60,953 nt of DNA from Prochlorococcus sp. AG-424-P16 (GTDB lineage Bacteria > Cyanobacteriota > Cyanobacteriia > PCC-6307 > Cyanobiaceae): contig QCNI01000007.1 in the NCBI GenBank assembly GCA_003213255.1, forward strand, positions 1-60,953. Reading direction: 5' to 3'. The notes beneath the pieces were generated by a model. It had not been told where the DNA came from. It ran no database searches and saw nothing but the letters and a program-made list of their open reading frames with translations. The translations under genes were made by a program, and so were the position numbers. Below are positions 9,356 through 19,335 of the stretch, in pieces (the stretch's first letter is position 1; each line of letters opens with the position of its first letter).

Positions 9356-10099
9356 ATGGATTTAATTAGAAATCAATTTTTTATAGGTCTTTGCATTAAT
9401 TTTATTTTGATTTATATATTTTGCAGGATTCCTTTAATGACGAAAAGTGGTTGGGTAAGTGCAGGCATCTTAGGCACAATTTTGTGGGGATGTTTGTCTT
9501 GGCAGGGATGGATGTCAGTTGTAATTTATTTATTATTTGGATCCCTCGTTACCAAAATAGGTTTTAAATTTAAAAAAGCACAAGGAATTGCTGAAAAAAG
9601 AGGCGGGAGGAGAGGTCCTGAGAATGTCTGGGGCTCAGCAGCTACAGGATTATTTCTTGCCATTATGACCAAATTTAATGCTGCCAATATAGTGATGTTT
9701 AAAGTAGGTTTTGCTGCAAGTTTTGCTGCAAAGTTGGCGGATACTTTTGGTAGCGAAATTGGGAAAAGATTTGGTAAAGACACATACTTAATTACTTCAC
9801 TTAAAAAGGTGGATAGGGGAACTGAGGGAGGAATAAGTATAGAAGGAACATTAGCTAGTGTTTTGGGATCAATATTTATGTCTTTTATAATGCTTCGTCT
9901 ATCAATTATTTCTACAAATTATCATTTTATAGTTGTTGTAGTTTCTGGATTCTTGGCAACACTTTCCGAAAGTATTATTGGTGCTAAATTTCAAAACATA
10001 TATAAATTAAGTAATGAGTTGGTAAATGCTATTCAGACAAGTATTGCTTCTGTTTTTGCTATCTTTGCTCTTATTTTATATTCATATTTTTTAAATTAA
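9356..10099 (+). CDS. DUF92 family integral membrane protein (possible prenyl-phosphate kinase type)
   Basis: 247 residues with about six hydrophobic spans. Conserved polar loops EKRGGRRGPENVWGSA, AAKLADTFGSEIGKRFG and KKVDRGTEGGISIEGT are the signature of DUF92/TIGR00297. A plant member of the family (VTE6) phosphorylates phytyl phosphate for tocopherol and chlorophyll-phytol recycling, so the same role is plausible in this phototroph, but that is inference. Convergent with the SGNH hydrolase. Confidence 0.85.
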   Translation: MDLIRNQFFIGLCINFILIYIFCRIPLMTKSGWVSAGILGTILWGCLSWQGWMSVVIYLLFGSLVTKIGFKFKKAQGIAEKRGGRRGPENVWGSAATGLFLAIMTKFNAANIVMFKVGFAASFAAKLADTFGSEIGKRFGKDTYLITSLKKVDRGTEGGISIEGTLASVLGSIFMSFIMLRLSIISTNYHFIVVVVSGFLATLSESIIGAKFQNIYKLSNELVNAIQTSIASVFAIFALILYSYFLN

Positions 10100-10115
10100 T
10101 AATATTTGGAAAGAC

Positions 10116-10760
10116 CTAAGATTCCTTCCATTTTTTGAGAATCTCCCAGCTTTTAAGTCTTTGGAAAAGCCAGAAATGACCTTTGGAATTTAGATGAATT
10201 CCATCATGCGTTATCCAATTTTTACTCCTTTTATCAGAGTACATTTCTCTAAAAGTAGGAAGAAATGGGACATTCTGATTGAGGCATACTTCCTCCATTC
10301 TCCTTTCATAAGAATTACAAAAATCATTTGAGTACCATAGACATCCTGCGAACGGCATTTTGCTTTCGTCTACTGGTGTAAGACCAATAACAAATACATT
10401 TGTTTGAGAGTTCATTTCATTAATTAGCCTCTCTAATCCATATTCAAATCCATCTATATCTAATTGATGTCTTCCATTTTTCTGACCAATTGCTGCTGTG
10501 TCGTTAAGACCTACATTTAGTATTATTGCTTTAGGTTTATTTCTTCTCGTTTCTCCTCTAGATGACCATTCTTTTTCCCATCTAGATGAAACTTTTTCTA
10601 TCCCATCTCCCCTAACGCCAAGTTGATAAATAACTGGCCCATTGTGGTTATTGCACCAATCTTTTCTAAGCCTCTCACACCATCCACCACCCTCATTATC
10701 TCCCCATCCATAAACTGAGCTATCTCCAATTACAACTAGCTGTTTTGGTAAACTAATCAC
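10116..10760 (-). CDS. SGNH/GDSL-type hydrolase
   Basis: 214 residues, no signal peptide. The four SGNH blocks are visible: block I VVIGDSSVYGWG (Ser nucleophile, residues about 10-20), a Gly in VRGDGIEK (block II), the GLND of block III (ILNVGLNDTAA), and block V DGIHLNSKGH carrying the catalytic Asp and His. Esterase or lipase-like activity expected in the cytosol; substrate unknown. Confidence 0.88.
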   Translation of the reverse strand: MISLPKQLVVIGDSSVYGWGDNEGGGWCERLRKDWCNNHNGPVIYQLGVRGDGIEKVSSRWEKEWSSRGETRRNKPKAIILNVGLNDTAAIGQKNGRHQLDIDGFEYGLERLINEMNSQTNVFVIGLTPVDESKMPFAGCLWYSNDFCNSYERRMEEVCLNQNVPFLPTFREMYSDKRSKNWITHDGIHLNSKGHFWLFQRLKSWEILKKWKES

Positions 10761-10809
10761 TAAAACCGGAAAAAAATAATTACTTGATTTAACAAATTAT
10801 TCTTACAAA

Positions 10810-10941
10810 TCAAGTTAAACTATTTTTGATTTTACCATTTATTAATTCGCCAAATATTGCGAGGGAGCTATAAGCTATCAAAACTAATGTAACTTCTTGC
10901 CATGCGAAGGAACTTAGTAGGAAATTCTTTAAATTAAACAT
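10810..10941 (-). CDS. Small single-span membrane protein, 43 residues
   Basis: Starts MFNLKNFLLSSFAWQEV, followed by a hydrophobic helix VTLVLIAYSSLAIFGELI and a short basic tail. Lies 12 bases downstream of the aminotransferase stop on the same strand. Its size and the match to the spacer suggest a real gene, but no family is recognised. Confidence 0.5.
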   Translation of the reverse strand: MFNLKNFLLSSFAWQEVTLVLIAYSSLAIFGELINGKIKNSLT

Positions 10942-10953
10942 AACTTAATTAAT

Positions 10954-12150
10954 TTAATAGTATTCTGAGATTGCTTTTTCAAGCCTCTGTAGTCCATCTT
11001 TTATTTTAATTTCTGAAGCTGCACAAGATATTCTTATACATTGATCAGCTCCAAAAGCTTTTCCAGGTACAACAACTAATCCGTAATCTTGAAGAGCTTT
11101 ATTGCAGAAATCAACAGAAGTAATTGAGGAGTTGGGTAATTTTGGAAATGCGTAAAATGCTCCATTAGGTTCTTCAATATAAATCCCATTTATATTATTA
11201 AGGCCCTCATAGAGAAGTCTTCTTCTTTGATCATAATGGCTATTTATCATTGAGAAAAACTCATTATTCATTTTTAAACCCTCTAAAGCACCTTTTTGAA
11301 CAAAAGAGCAAACATTACTTGTACTTTGACTTTGTAATGCTGAGGATGCTTTGATTACATCTTTGGGACCTACTAAATAACCTATCCTCCAGCCAGTCAT
11401 AGCCCATCCTTTTGCAAACCCATTTATTATAAAAATCCTATCTTTTAAGTCATTTGCTAATGAAGATAAACTGTAGTGTTTAAATTCTTTTTTAAGGATT
11501 AGTTCGTAAATCTCATCAGAAAGAATATTGATATTTGGATTTTCTCTAGCTAAATCGGCAATTTGTAATAATTCTTCCTTTGACATAACTCTTCCAGTAG
11601 GATTATTAGGAGAATTGATAATTATAAATTTAGTTTTTGAAGAGATTTTAGACTTCAAGTCTTTTATATTTATTTTAAATCCATCTTCAGCAGAAGAATT
11701 TGTAAAAATTGGCTTCCCACCCGCCAATCTAACCATCTGGGGATAACTCAACCAATATGGAGAAGGAATAATAACTTCGTCTCCAGTATTTAACAAGATT
11801 TGGAAAAGATTATATATTGCCTGCTTAGCACCATTTGTGACCATTACATTTTCAAATTCATAATTTAAATCGTTTTGAATTTGAAGTTTATTTGCAATTG
11901 CTTTTCGGAGATCTAAATTCCCCGCTGCGGGCCCGTACTTTGTGAATCCATCAAATATAGCTTTACTTGTAGCCTCTATAACTTCTTTTGGGGCATCAAA
12001 ATCAGGTTCTCCTGCACTTAAATTGCAAATATCTACTCCTTCTGCAGATAATTGATTTGCTTTAGCACTTATCTGCAATGTAAGAGAAGGCTCAATTGAA
12101 AGTGCCCGATCAGATAAATTAACTTGAATCATTGACTTATGACTTTTCAA
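10954..12150 (-). CDS. aspC: Aspartate-type aminotransferase, class I/II PLP-dependent
   Basis: 398 residues. Transfers amino groups between aspartate and 2-oxoglutarate-type substrates with pyridoxal phosphate. Seen: substrate Gly-rich turn LSAGEPDFDAP near residue 44, NSPNNPTG, the Tyr in LSDEIYE, the Schiff-base lysine in NGFAKGWAMTGWRIGY, and the carboxylate-binding Arg in CIRISCA. The start may be the internal Met of MIQVNLSDRA (12132), giving 392 residues, since homologs usually begin there. Substrate preference is inferred from family similarity. Confidence 0.88.
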   Translation of the reverse strand: MKSHKSMIQVNLSDRALSIEPSLTLQISAKANQLSAEGVDICNLSAGEPDFDAPKEVIEATSKAIFDGFTKYGPAAGNLDLRKAIANKLQIQNDLNYEFENVMVTNGAKQAIYNLFQILLNTGDEVIIPSPYWLSYPQMVRLAGGKPIFTNSSAEDGFKINIKDLKSKISSKTKFIIINSPNNPTGRVMSKEELLQIADLARENPNINILSDEIYELILKKEFKHYSLSSLANDLKDRIFIINGFAKGWAMTGWRIGYLVGPKDVIKASSALQSQSTSNVCSFVQKGALEGLKMNNEFFSMINSHYDQRRRLLYEGLNNINGIYIEEPNGAFYAFPKLPNSSITSVDFCNKALQDYGLVVVPGKAFGADQCIRISCAASEIKIKDGLQRLEKAISEYY

Positions 12151-12291
12151 ATATGACTTTTAATAATGACAAATGCATAAATTAAGAATAAATAAAACTA
12201 TCACACTATGGTTGAATTTAGTTCATTTTCTTAATCTATTTTATTTTCATGCTTTGAGTTCTTAAGATAAAAATATTTAAGGTTTTTTTCG

Positions 12292-12795
12292 GTGAAAAGG
12301 TTAGTAATTGGTAGAGGAAGTGTATTTGCAGATTTGTTAATAATTGGTGAGGCACCTGGAGCACAGGAAGATTTAGAAGGAAAACCTTATGTAGGTAAAT
12401 CTGGGAAGCTATTAAACGAATTATTAATACAAGCTGGGATTGACTATGAGAAGGATGTTTATTTTTGTAATGTAATTAAATGTCGTCCACCAAATAATAG
12501 AAAACCCACTGCTAGAGAAATTAATATTCATAAACCTTGGTTATTACAGCAAATAAAGCTAGTTGATCCAAAATTTATATTACTTACTGGTTCAACTGCT
12601 ATGAGAGCTATTTTAGAAGTTAAAGATCCTTTAAGTAATTCAAGAGGTCAATGGATTAAAAAAGATGGGAGAGAAATTATGGTAATTTTTCATCCTTCTT
12701 ATTTGTTGAGATTTCCTTCAAAAGAAATCAATAAACCTTACCATCTAACTTTGAAAGACCTAGAGAATGTAAGTAGGAAACTATATGCCGTATAA
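12292..12795 (+). CDS. Family 4-type uracil-DNA glycosylase lacking most Fe-S ligands
   Basis: 167 residues, GTG start. Removes uracil from DNA at the start of base-excision repair. Motif 1 IGEAPGAQED and motif 2 HPSYLLR are intact, as are VIKCRPPNNRKP and LLTGSTAMRAIL. Canonical family 4 enzymes are about 190-200 residues and bind a 4Fe-4S cluster with two N-terminal Cys plus two internal ones. Here the protein begins just before the GRGSVFADLLIIGEAPG segment. The in-frame region upstream reaches a stop after 7 codons without any Cys, and the usual fourth Cys position reads NIHKPWL. Only the KCRPP Cys remains. Confidence 0.85.
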   Translation: MKRLVIGRGSVFADLLIIGEAPGAQEDLEGKPYVGKSGKLLNELLIQAGIDYEKDVYFCNVIKCRPPNNRKPTAREINIHKPWLLQQIKLVDPKFILLTGSTAMRAILEVKDPLSNSRGQWIKKDGREIMVIFHPSYLLRFPSKEINKPYHLTLKDLENVSRKLYAV

Positions 12796-12830
12796 TTTAG
12801 TGAAATCCTTTTTGAATATCAAGAATTTTA

Positions 12831-14048
12831 ATGTCATTTACTCAATCAAAAGAGGTTAATAGTCTCTCTAAAAGATATTCAACTCATATTGAGAGAAGGA
12901 TAACTAGAACAGTAATGGTGGGTGATGTCGCTATTGGAAGTGATTATCCAGTAAGAGTCCAATCGATGATAAATGAAGATACGATGGATGTCGAAAATGC
13001 TTACTTAGCTATCAAAAGACTACATGATGTGGGCTGTGAAATAGTGAGGTTAACTGTCCCTTCCCTGGCACATGCTAAAGCAGTAGGAGATATAAAGGCA
13101 AAATTATTAGAAAATAATATCAACACCCCCTTGGTGGCAGATGTTCACCATAATGGTATGAAAATTGCAATGGAAGTTGCAAAACATGTTGATAAAGTAA
13201 GAATTAATCCTGGATTGTTTGTTTTTGAAAAATCAGATCCTACAAGAACTGAATATACAGATGAGGAATTTGAAACTATTAAGCAAACAATACTTAAAAG
13301 ATTTACCCCTTTAGTTGAAGTTTTAAAGGCTGAAAACAAAGCTCTAAGGATTGGAGTTAATCATGGGTCTCTTTCTGAGAGGATGCTTTTTACTTATGGA
13401 GATACCCCATTAGGAATGACAGAATCTGCGATGGAGTTCGTCAAAATTTGTGATGAGCTTGATTTTCATAACATAATTATTTCTATGAAAGCTTCTAGGG
13501 CTCCGGTCATGATGGCAGCTTATAGAATGATTGCAGATAGGCTTGACTCAGAAGGATATAACTATCCCTTACATTTAGGAGTGACCGAAGCTGGTGATGG
13601 TGATTATGGAAGGATTAAAAGTACTGCTGGAATTGGAACGCTTTTAGCCGAGGGATTAGGAGATACCATCAGGGTTTCCTTAACAGAAGCTCCAGAAAAG
13701 GAAATACCAGTGTGCTATTCAATTTTGCAATCTTTAGGATTAAGAAAAACAATGGTTGAATACATCAGTTGCCCTAGTTGCGGTAGAACACTTTTCAATC
13801 TAGAAGAAGTTGTAGATAAAGTTAGGAACGCCACCTCACATTTAACGGGTCTAGATATAGCAATAATGGGATGTATTGTTAATGGGCCAGGAGAAATGGC
13901 AGATGCTGATTATGGTTATGTTGGGAAAGGTAAAGGAACTATTGCCTTATATAGAAGGAAAGAAGAGATAAAAAGAGTACCTGAAGATGAGGGTGTTAAT
14001 GCCTTAATCCAACTTATAAAGGATGATGGGAAGTGGATTGATCCTTAA
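12831..14048 (+). CDS. ispG: 4-hydroxy-3-methylbut-2-enyl diphosphate synthase (GcpE)
   Basis: 405 residues. Penultimate reductive step of the non-mevalonate isoprenoid pathway, feeding carotenoid and phytol synthesis; cyanobacterial enzymes use ferredoxin. Seen: [14 protein letters not shown] near the N-terminus, a TIM-barrel segment ending [10 protein letters not shown], and the C-terminal 4Fe-4S site with ISCPSCGRT and [11 protein letters not shown]. Full length. It follows the UDG gene by 35 bases on the same strand. Confidence 0.96.
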   Translation: MSFTQSKEVNSLSKRYSTHIERRITRTVMVGDVAIGSDYPVRVQSMINEDTMDVENAYLAIKRLHDVGCEIVRLTVPSLAHAKAVGDIKAKLLENNINTPLVADVHHNGMKIAMEVAKHVDKVRINPGLFVFEKSDPTRTEYTDEEFETIKQTILKRFTPLVEVLKAENKALRIGVNHGSLSERMLFTYGDTPLGMTESAMEFVKICDELDFHNIIISMKASRAPVMMAAYRMIADRLDSEGYNYPLHLGVTEAGDGDYGRIKSTAGIGTLLAEGLGDTIRVSLTEAPEKEIPVCYSILQSLGLRKTMVEYISCPSCGRTLFNLEEVVDKVRNATSHLTGLDIAIMGCIVNGPGEMADADYGYVGKGKGTIALYRRKEEIKRVPEDEGVNALIQLIKDDGKWIDP

Positions 14049-14109
14049 GGATTTGTCAAAATTTTGAATTATAAATAAATTCTTTTTATAATAAAAAATA
14101 TCTAATTAT

Positions 14110-15444
14110 TTGAAGATAAGAAAATTGCTTAAAAAAAAATTTATATTTCTGTTTGCGACATCCTTTTCTGGACTATTTTTAAATAATTTTGCAGAGGCAA
14201 CAGTTTTAAATAATAGTTATAAAGAAGTAATTGATCATGTTTGGCAAATTGTATATAGAGATTTTCTTGATTCAAGCGGCAAATTTCAAAAGTCCAATTG
14301 GATTAATTTAAGAAAAGAAGTTTTATCAAAAACATATTCAGATAGCAATGATGCATATGATGCGATTAGAGATATGCTTTCTAACTTGGATGATTCTTAT
14401 ACAAGATTTTTAGAACCTAAGGAATTTAATCAAATGAGAATCGATACCTCTGGTGAATTAACTGGAGTTGGTATCCAAATAGTTAAAGATAAAGAATCTG
14501 ATGATTTAATAATTATTTCTCCCATAGAGGGTACCCCTGCATTTGATGCTGGAATTAAAGCTAGAGATAAAATATTATCCATAGATGATATTTCTACTGA
14601 AGGTATGAATATTGAGGAGGCTGTGAAATTAATAAGAGGACAAAGAGGTACTAAAGTAAAGCTTGAAATTCTTAGAGGTTCTAATTCCTTTTTTAAGATT
14701 TTATCAAGAGAAAAAATTGAAATAAAATCTGTATCAAGTAAAATCAATCAAACCAAAAACGGCTTATCAATTGGCTATGTAAGAATTAAACAATTTAATG
14801 CAAATGCATCAAAAGAGACTAGAGATGCTATTAAGGATTTAGAAACAAAAAAAGTCGCAGGATATGTTCTTGACTTGAGAAGTAATCCTGGAGGTTTATT
14901 AGAATCAAGCATTGATATCTCAAGGCACTTTATTAACAAAGGAGTAATAGTTAGTACGGTAAGTAAAGATGGTTTAAAAGAAACAAAAAAAGGAAACGGT
15001 CAAGCTTTAACAAAAAAGCCCTTAGTTGTCTTAGTTAATGAGGGTTCTGCTAGTGCTAGTGAAATAGTCTCTGGTGCAATAAAGGACAACAAAAGAGGAA
15101 AATTAGTCGGGAAGAAAACGTTTGGTAAAGGTTTAGTTCAATCTATGAGAACATTAGTTGATGGTTCAGGTCTAACTGTTACAGTCGCTAAGTATTTAAC
15201 TCCGAACGGCACTGATATAAACAAATCTGGAATTATTCCAGATATAGAAGTAAGAATGAATATAAACCCTATACTTCAAAGAGAGATAGGAACTAGAAAA
15301 GATAAACAATATAGAGCTGGTGAAAAAGAGCTAATAAATATAATTAATAGAAAGAATCAGATAAGCGAATTTAAGCCCGACACCACAAACCTTAATGCAT
15401 TCCTAAAAATTAATAAGGAAGATAAAGTATTTTCATTAAATTAA
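14110..15444 (+). CDS. ctp: Carboxyl-terminal processing protease, S41 family (Ctp)
   Basis: 444 residues, TTG start giving MKIRKLLKKKF then a hydrophobic signal segment (IFLFATSFSGLFLNNF) and an AEA-type cleavage site, so it is exported to the lumen or periplasm. A PDZ domain covers about residues 110-190 (SGELTGVGIQIV). The catalytic Ser is in NEGSASASEIVSGAI and the Lys in GKKTFGKGLVQS. Such proteases trim the C-terminus of the photosystem II D1 precursor or act in protein quality control; which paralog this is cannot be told. Its last 4 bases overlap nadA's end. Confidence 0.9.
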   Translation: MKIRKLLKKKFIFLFATSFSGLFLNNFAEATVLNNSYKEVIDHVWQIVYRDFLDSSGKFQKSNWINLRKEVLSKTYSDSNDAYDAIRDMLSNLDDSYTRFLEPKEFNQMRIDTSGELTGVGIQIVKDKESDDLIIISPIEGTPAFDAGIKARDKILSIDDISTEGMNIEEAVKLIRGQRGTKVKLEILRGSNSFFKILSREKIEIKSVSSKINQTKNGLSIGYVRIKQFNANASKETRDAIKDLETKKVAGYVLDLRSNPGGLLESSIDISRHFINKGVIVSTVSKDGLKETKKGNGQALTKKPLVVLVNEGSASASEIVSGAIKDNKRGKLVGKKTFGKGLVQSMRTLVDGSGLTVTVAKYLTPNGTDINKSGIIPDIEVRMNINPILQREIGTRKDKQYRAGEKELINIINRKNQISEFKPDTTNLNAFLKINKEDKVFSLN

Positions 15445-16355
15445 TTACTCATATCCAGCATTTTCTTTATTGGCACATAGGCTCTTCTTATTATTTCTGG
15501 GTCTAGTTCGATAGACGGGGAATTATTTTTCAAACAATCAAGAATTTTTTCTAAAGTATTTAATTTCATATATGGACACTCGTTACATTTACAACCTTCT
15601 ACATCTGGGACTTCAATAAAAATTTTATTAGGTTCTTTCTTTTTCATTTGATGGATTATTCCAGGTTCAGTTAGTACCATGTAAGTTTTAGATGGATCTT
15701 TACTCACGAAATCAAGCAGCTTACTTGTTGATCCAATAAAGTCTGAGAGAATTAGTAAATTTTGACTACATTCAGGATGAGCAATTACTTTTGATCCTGG
15801 ATTTTGATATTTTAATTTTAGAAGTGCTTCTTCACTAAATGATTCATGAACAATGCAGCTGCCAGGCCATAATTTAAGATCTCTTCCTGAATTTTTCTGT
15901 ACCCATCTCCCAAGATTCTGATCTGGCGCAAATATTATCTTTTTATCTTCAGGTATCTTTTTAATTAATGAGACTGCATTACTGCTTGTACATATCAGAT
16001 CACTTTGAGCTTTTACTTCTGCAGTGCAATTTATATAACTTACGACATAGTGATCTGGATTTTCTTCCCTGAATTTTTGAAATTTATCTGAAGGACAATC
16101 GTCTGCTAATGAGCATCCTGCGTCAATATCTGGTAGTAGGACTGTTTTATTAGGGCTAAGTATTTTTGCGGTTTCGGCCATAAAGTGCACACCGCAAAAA
16201 ATTATTATATCTGCGTCATTATTTGCAGCTTTCCTAGATAGATCTAATGAATCGCCAATAAAATCTGCAATTTCCTGAATCTCTGGAGCTTGATAATAGT
16301 GCGCAAGAATAATTGCATTAGCTTTTTTGCAACGCTCCTTTATTTCAGAAATCAA
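15441..16355 (-). CDS. nadA: Quinolinate synthase
   Basis: 304 residues from the TTG at 16353-16355. Condenses iminoaspartate with dihydroxyacetone phosphate to quinolinate in NAD synthesis, with a 4Fe-4S cluster. Seen: AIILAHYYQAPEIQEIADFI, FCGVHFMAETAKIL, the Cys-containing blocks DAGCSLADDC, WPGSCIVHE and VEGCKCNECPYM. The frame is open upstream to a CTG at 16407-16409 (LTSITSTAKQKS...), which would give 322 residues; the true start is uncertain. Divergent from the metallophosphoesterase. Confidence 0.93.
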   Translation of the reverse strand: MISEIKERCKKANAIILAHYYQAPEIQEIADFIGDSLDLSRKAANNDADIIIFCGVHFMAETAKILSPNKTVLLPDIDAGCSLADDCPSDKFQKFREENPDHYVVSYINCTAEVKAQSDLICTSSNAVSLIKKIPEDKKIIFAPDQNLGRWVQKNSGRDLKLWPGSCIVHESFSEEALLKLKYQNPGSKVIAHPECSQNLLILSDFIGSTSKLLDFVSKDPSKTYMVLTEPGIIHQMKKKEPNKIFIEVPDVEGCKCNECPYMKLNTLEKILDCLKNNSPSIELDPEIIRRAYVPIKKMLDMSN

Positions 16356-16458
16356 ATCCTCTTCGTTTTGAACTGATTTCTGTTTTGCAGTAGAAGTTAT
16401 ACTGGTCAGGATTTAGAATATCTCTAAATAGATTATATGCCTTTAAACAGAAAAAATT

Positions 16459-17292
16459 CTGACAAATTTAAAAATTGCTATTGTTGGTGACTGTCATGGT
16501 CAATGGTCTGAATTAGACTTGAAGGTTCTATCGATTATCAAACCAAATATTGTTTTATTTGTTGGTGATATTTCTGATGGAAGTGTCAAAATAATTAAAA
16601 AAATCAATGAGATCAAAATTCCTACTTTTGTGATTTTAGGAAATCATGATAGAGGGAAAGATTCTACTGGCGAAACTCTCTCAAAGCAGATACGTGTTCT
16701 AGGTGAAAAATATTGTGCATGGGATTTGAAAATTTTTAATAATCAAATAAATTTATTGTCTGCAAGACCATGTAGTTCTGGCGGAGGCTATTATCTCTCA
16801 AAAGAAGTTAAAGGTGTTTATGGACCTATCACCGAACAAGATTCAATAAATAAAATTATCAAATGTTCGGAAAAGACTGTTGAAGATATACCTTTAATAA
16901 TTATGTCTCATGCTGGCCCTTCGGGTTTAGGTTCAGAACCTAAAAGCATTTGTGGGAAAGACTGGAAATTACCCTCTTTAGATTGGGGAGATAGAGATTT
17001 GTCTGTTGCTATCTCTCAAATACAAAAGAGAAGAAAAGTTGACCTTGTAATTTTTGGTCATATGCATAATCGGCTTAAAAGAAATCTTGGTTTAAGAGAG
17101 ATGTTTAAAATTGATAGTAAAGGGACAATTTATTTCAATACTGCTGTAGTGCCAAGATACAAAACTGATGAAGATGGGAAATTACTAATTAACTTTTCAT
17201 GGATTGAGTTTGAAAAAAAGGAATTAAGAAATGTCTCTCACCGATGGTATTCAGAGTCTGGTGAAATTTGTGAAGAAGATAAATTTTTTTAG
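16459..17292 (+). CDS. Calcineurin-like metallophosphoesterase
   Basis: About 277 residues if started at CTG 16459. All metal-binding motifs are present: GDCHGQW near the N-terminus, FVGDISDGS, LGNHDRG, the His in MSHAGPSGLG, and the terminal GHMHNR pair. The first ATG/GTG/TTG in frame is TTG 16519, but starting there would delete the GDCHG metal site. Hence a non-standard start (CTG 16459, or ATT 16456 or 16474) is required. Substrate unknown. Confidence 0.82.
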   Translation: MTNLKIAIVGDCHGQWSELDLKVLSIIKPNIVLFVGDISDGSVKIIKKINEIKIPTFVILGNHDRGKDSTGETLSKQIRVLGEKYCAWDLKIFNNQINLLSARPCSSGGGYYLSKEVKGVYGPITEQDSINKIIKCSEKTVEDIPLIIMSHAGPSGLGSEPKSICGKDWKLPSLDWGDRDLSVAISQIQKRRKVDLVIFGHMHNRLKRNLGLREMFKIDSKGTIYFNTAVVPRYKTDEDGKLLINFSWIEFEKKELRNVSHRWYSESGEICEEDKFF

Positions 17293-17315
17293 GATTTGAT
17301 GTTTTTGTTTATATT

Positions 17316-18113
17316 TTAATTATTTTTGGGCTTTTCATATCTTGAAAATAATGTTTGAGACAAGATATAACCTGCAATTCCTGCGGCTGTAAAAGCTAAA
17401 CCATTTTTAAATAAAGGTAATAAATCATTTGTTCTGGATATTATTGGTGCCAAACCAAAAATTCCAAATAACATTCCCCATAAGGGAGAAAGAAGAGCTA
17501 AAAATCCAATTGATATGACTTGACCTTCTTTTCTTGGCGCAGATGCAAAACCTGCTACTAAACCTCCAAGAATAGATGTACATAAAGTCCAAATATATTG
17601 CTCTTTTGGTAGGCCAGGGACAACTTGGCATCCTCCTCTTTCGAGGCAAATCTTTACTGAATCAATTGCATCTAATACTGCACCATCCTCACCGTGATCT
17701 TTAACATAGTATTGGTTGCCAAATCTTGTTTGAAGTTCAACCCAAAATAACCTTGGCATAAAATTAAAATAAGCCTCTCCGACGTTAAAGTTCAGCAAAT
17801 TTCCCCCTCTAGGATCCGCAACTATCAACAAACTTGTCTCATCTAAATCCCAATAGTCCTTTATAGCGCTACCAGGAGAACTTTCAAACTGAGATAAATA
17901 TTTAATTTTCCACCCACTTTCAATTTCTAAATTATTGAGCTTTTCCTCTAAAGATTTTTTCTGATTAGGGCTTAATGTTTTAGCTAAATCAATTACTGGT
18001 GTTTTTTCTTCTGGTAAGAGATTTGGATTATTTATAGCGAAAACGGGTTTATGTGAAATTAAAACTAATATAGATAGAAATATTCCTAATAAATAGTTAA
18101 TCTTTGAAGGCAT
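17316..18113 (-). CDS. TPM-domain membrane protein (Psb32-like)
   Basis: 265 residues. N-terminal signal or anchor (residues about 5-26, LLGIFLSILVLISH), then a TPM domain starting VIDLAKTLSPNQKKSLEEKL and containing LLIVADPRGGN. The C-terminal part has two or three membrane spans. TPM domains occur in Psb32 and in putative lumenal phosphatases; the role in photosystem II repair is known in other cyanobacteria but only inferred here. Convergent with the metallophosphoesterase. Confidence 0.8.
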   Translation of the reverse strand: MPSKINYLLGIFLSILVLISHKPVFAINNPNLLPEEKTPVIDLAKTLSPNQKKSLEEKLNNLEIESGWKIKYLSQFESSPGSAIKDYWDLDETSLLIVADPRGGNLLNFNVGEAYFNFMPRLFWVELQTRFGNQYYVKDHGEDGAVLDAIDSVKICLERGGCQVVPGLPKEQYIWTLCTSILGGLVAGFASAPRKEGQVISIGFLALLSPLWGMLFGIFGLAPIISRTNDLLPLFKNGLAFTAAGIAGYILSQTLFSRYEKPKNN

Positions 18114-18144
18114 AAATAAGTTTTATCTCTTTATATCTTCGCCG

Positions 18145-19335
18145 ATGAATAGCTTACCCGCGAATAATCCAGATTGGTTAGTAAAAAAAATAATAAAAAT
18201 GGGTGGGACTATAAGTTTTTATGATTTTATGAATTTTGCATTAAATGATCCTATTAATGGTTATTACGGCAGCGGTAAAGCTGAGTTAGGCGTTCGAGGA
18301 GATTTTGTTACATCACCATCTTTATCTGATGATTTTGCTTTTTTGGTTGGTAAACAAATAGAAGATTGGTTGATTCAGTTCAAAAGTAGTTTTTTATCTA
18401 ATAAGACATTATCTGTAACTGAATTTGGAGCTGGAGATGGAAGCTTTATGAGTGGATTAATTAAATATTTTTTAGAAAACAGCAAGAATTTTTTAGAAGG
18501 AGTTTCTTTTGTAATTATTGAACCTAATGAAGGGATGGTACAAAAACAAAAAAATAAATTGGAGGAATTTTTGAACTTAGGTATTGATATTTTATGGAAA
18601 GGTTTGGATGAAGTAGAGGAAAATAATATAAATGGAATAGTTCTAGCAAATGAGGTTTTGGATGCTTTGCCAGTAGAAAGAATAACCTTCACAAAGGGAA
18701 AATTAATTCGACAAGCAGTTTCTATAGACAAAAAATCATATAAATTATTTTTTGATAAAATGCCAATTACACGTGAATTGGAAAAAAGTTTTAAACTTGC
18801 TAAAAGTAAGTTGGGAATAACTATTCCGCCTGAAGATGCTCTTGAAGGATGGACTACAGAATGGCATGTAGATAACTCAAAATGGTTAGAAGCTATTTAT
18901 GGAAAAATCAATAATGGTATTTTATTGATAATTGATTACGCTAAAGAAGCTAAAAAATACTATAACTCTAAGAATTCTGATGGGACGATAGTTTCATATG
19001 AAAATCAAAAAATGAAGAATAATGTCCTAGATTCTCCTGGAAATTGCGATTTAACATCTCATGTGTGCATAGAAACTTTAATTAATGATGCTGAGACTCT
19101 TGGATTTAATACTGATGGAATAACTAAACAAGGCGAGGCTTTGTTGGCGCTTGGATTGGCAGAGAGACTTTATGGGATTCAGAAAGAATTTAAGGAGAAT
19201 TTATCAAATGCTCTTTTAAGAAGAGAGGCATTACTTAGACTCGTAGATCCTGTTTGTTTAGGTGATTTTAAATGGTTTGTTTTTAAAAAGTTTAATGAGA
19301 AGAAAATGAATATAAATTCAACCTGTTTGCGTTAA
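18145..19335 (+). CDS. MidA/NDUFAF7-like SAM-dependent methyltransferase
   Basis: 396 residues. [22 protein letters not shown] at the N-terminus and the glycine loop [13 protein letters not shown] (residues about 93-105) are characteristic of the DUF185/MidA family, whose mitochondrial member methylates an arginine of complex I. The bacterial substrate is unknown; NDH-1 assembly would be the natural guess. Later conserved features: [14 protein letters not shown] and [17 protein letters not shown]. Ends 4 bases inside the convergent aroB end. Confidence 0.88.
   Translation: MNSLPANNPDWLVKKIIKMGGTISFYDFMNFALNDPINGYYGSGKAELGVRGDFVTSPSLSDDFAFLVGKQIEDWLIQFKSSFLSNKTLSVTEFGAGDGSFMSGLIKYFLENSKNFLEGVSFVIIEPNEGMVQKQKNKLEEFLNLGIDILWKGLDEVEENNINGIVLANEVLDALPVERITFTKGKLIRQAVSIDKKSYKLFFDKMPITRELEKSFKLAKSKLGITIPPEDALEGWTTEWHVDNSKWLEAIYGKINNGILLIIDYAKEAKKYYNSKNSDGTIVSYENQKMKNNVLDSPGNCDLTSHVCIETLINDAETLGFNTDGITKQGEALLALGLAERLYGIQKEFKENLSNALLRREALLRLVDPVCLGDFKWFVFKKFNEKKMNINSTCLR

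Noticed and set aside
10895-10925. GAAGGAAC-like sequence similar to the glutamine-riboswitch/downstream-peptide motif
   Set aside because: The other required conserved blocks are absent in order, and the bases are covered by the 43-residue minus-strand ORF.
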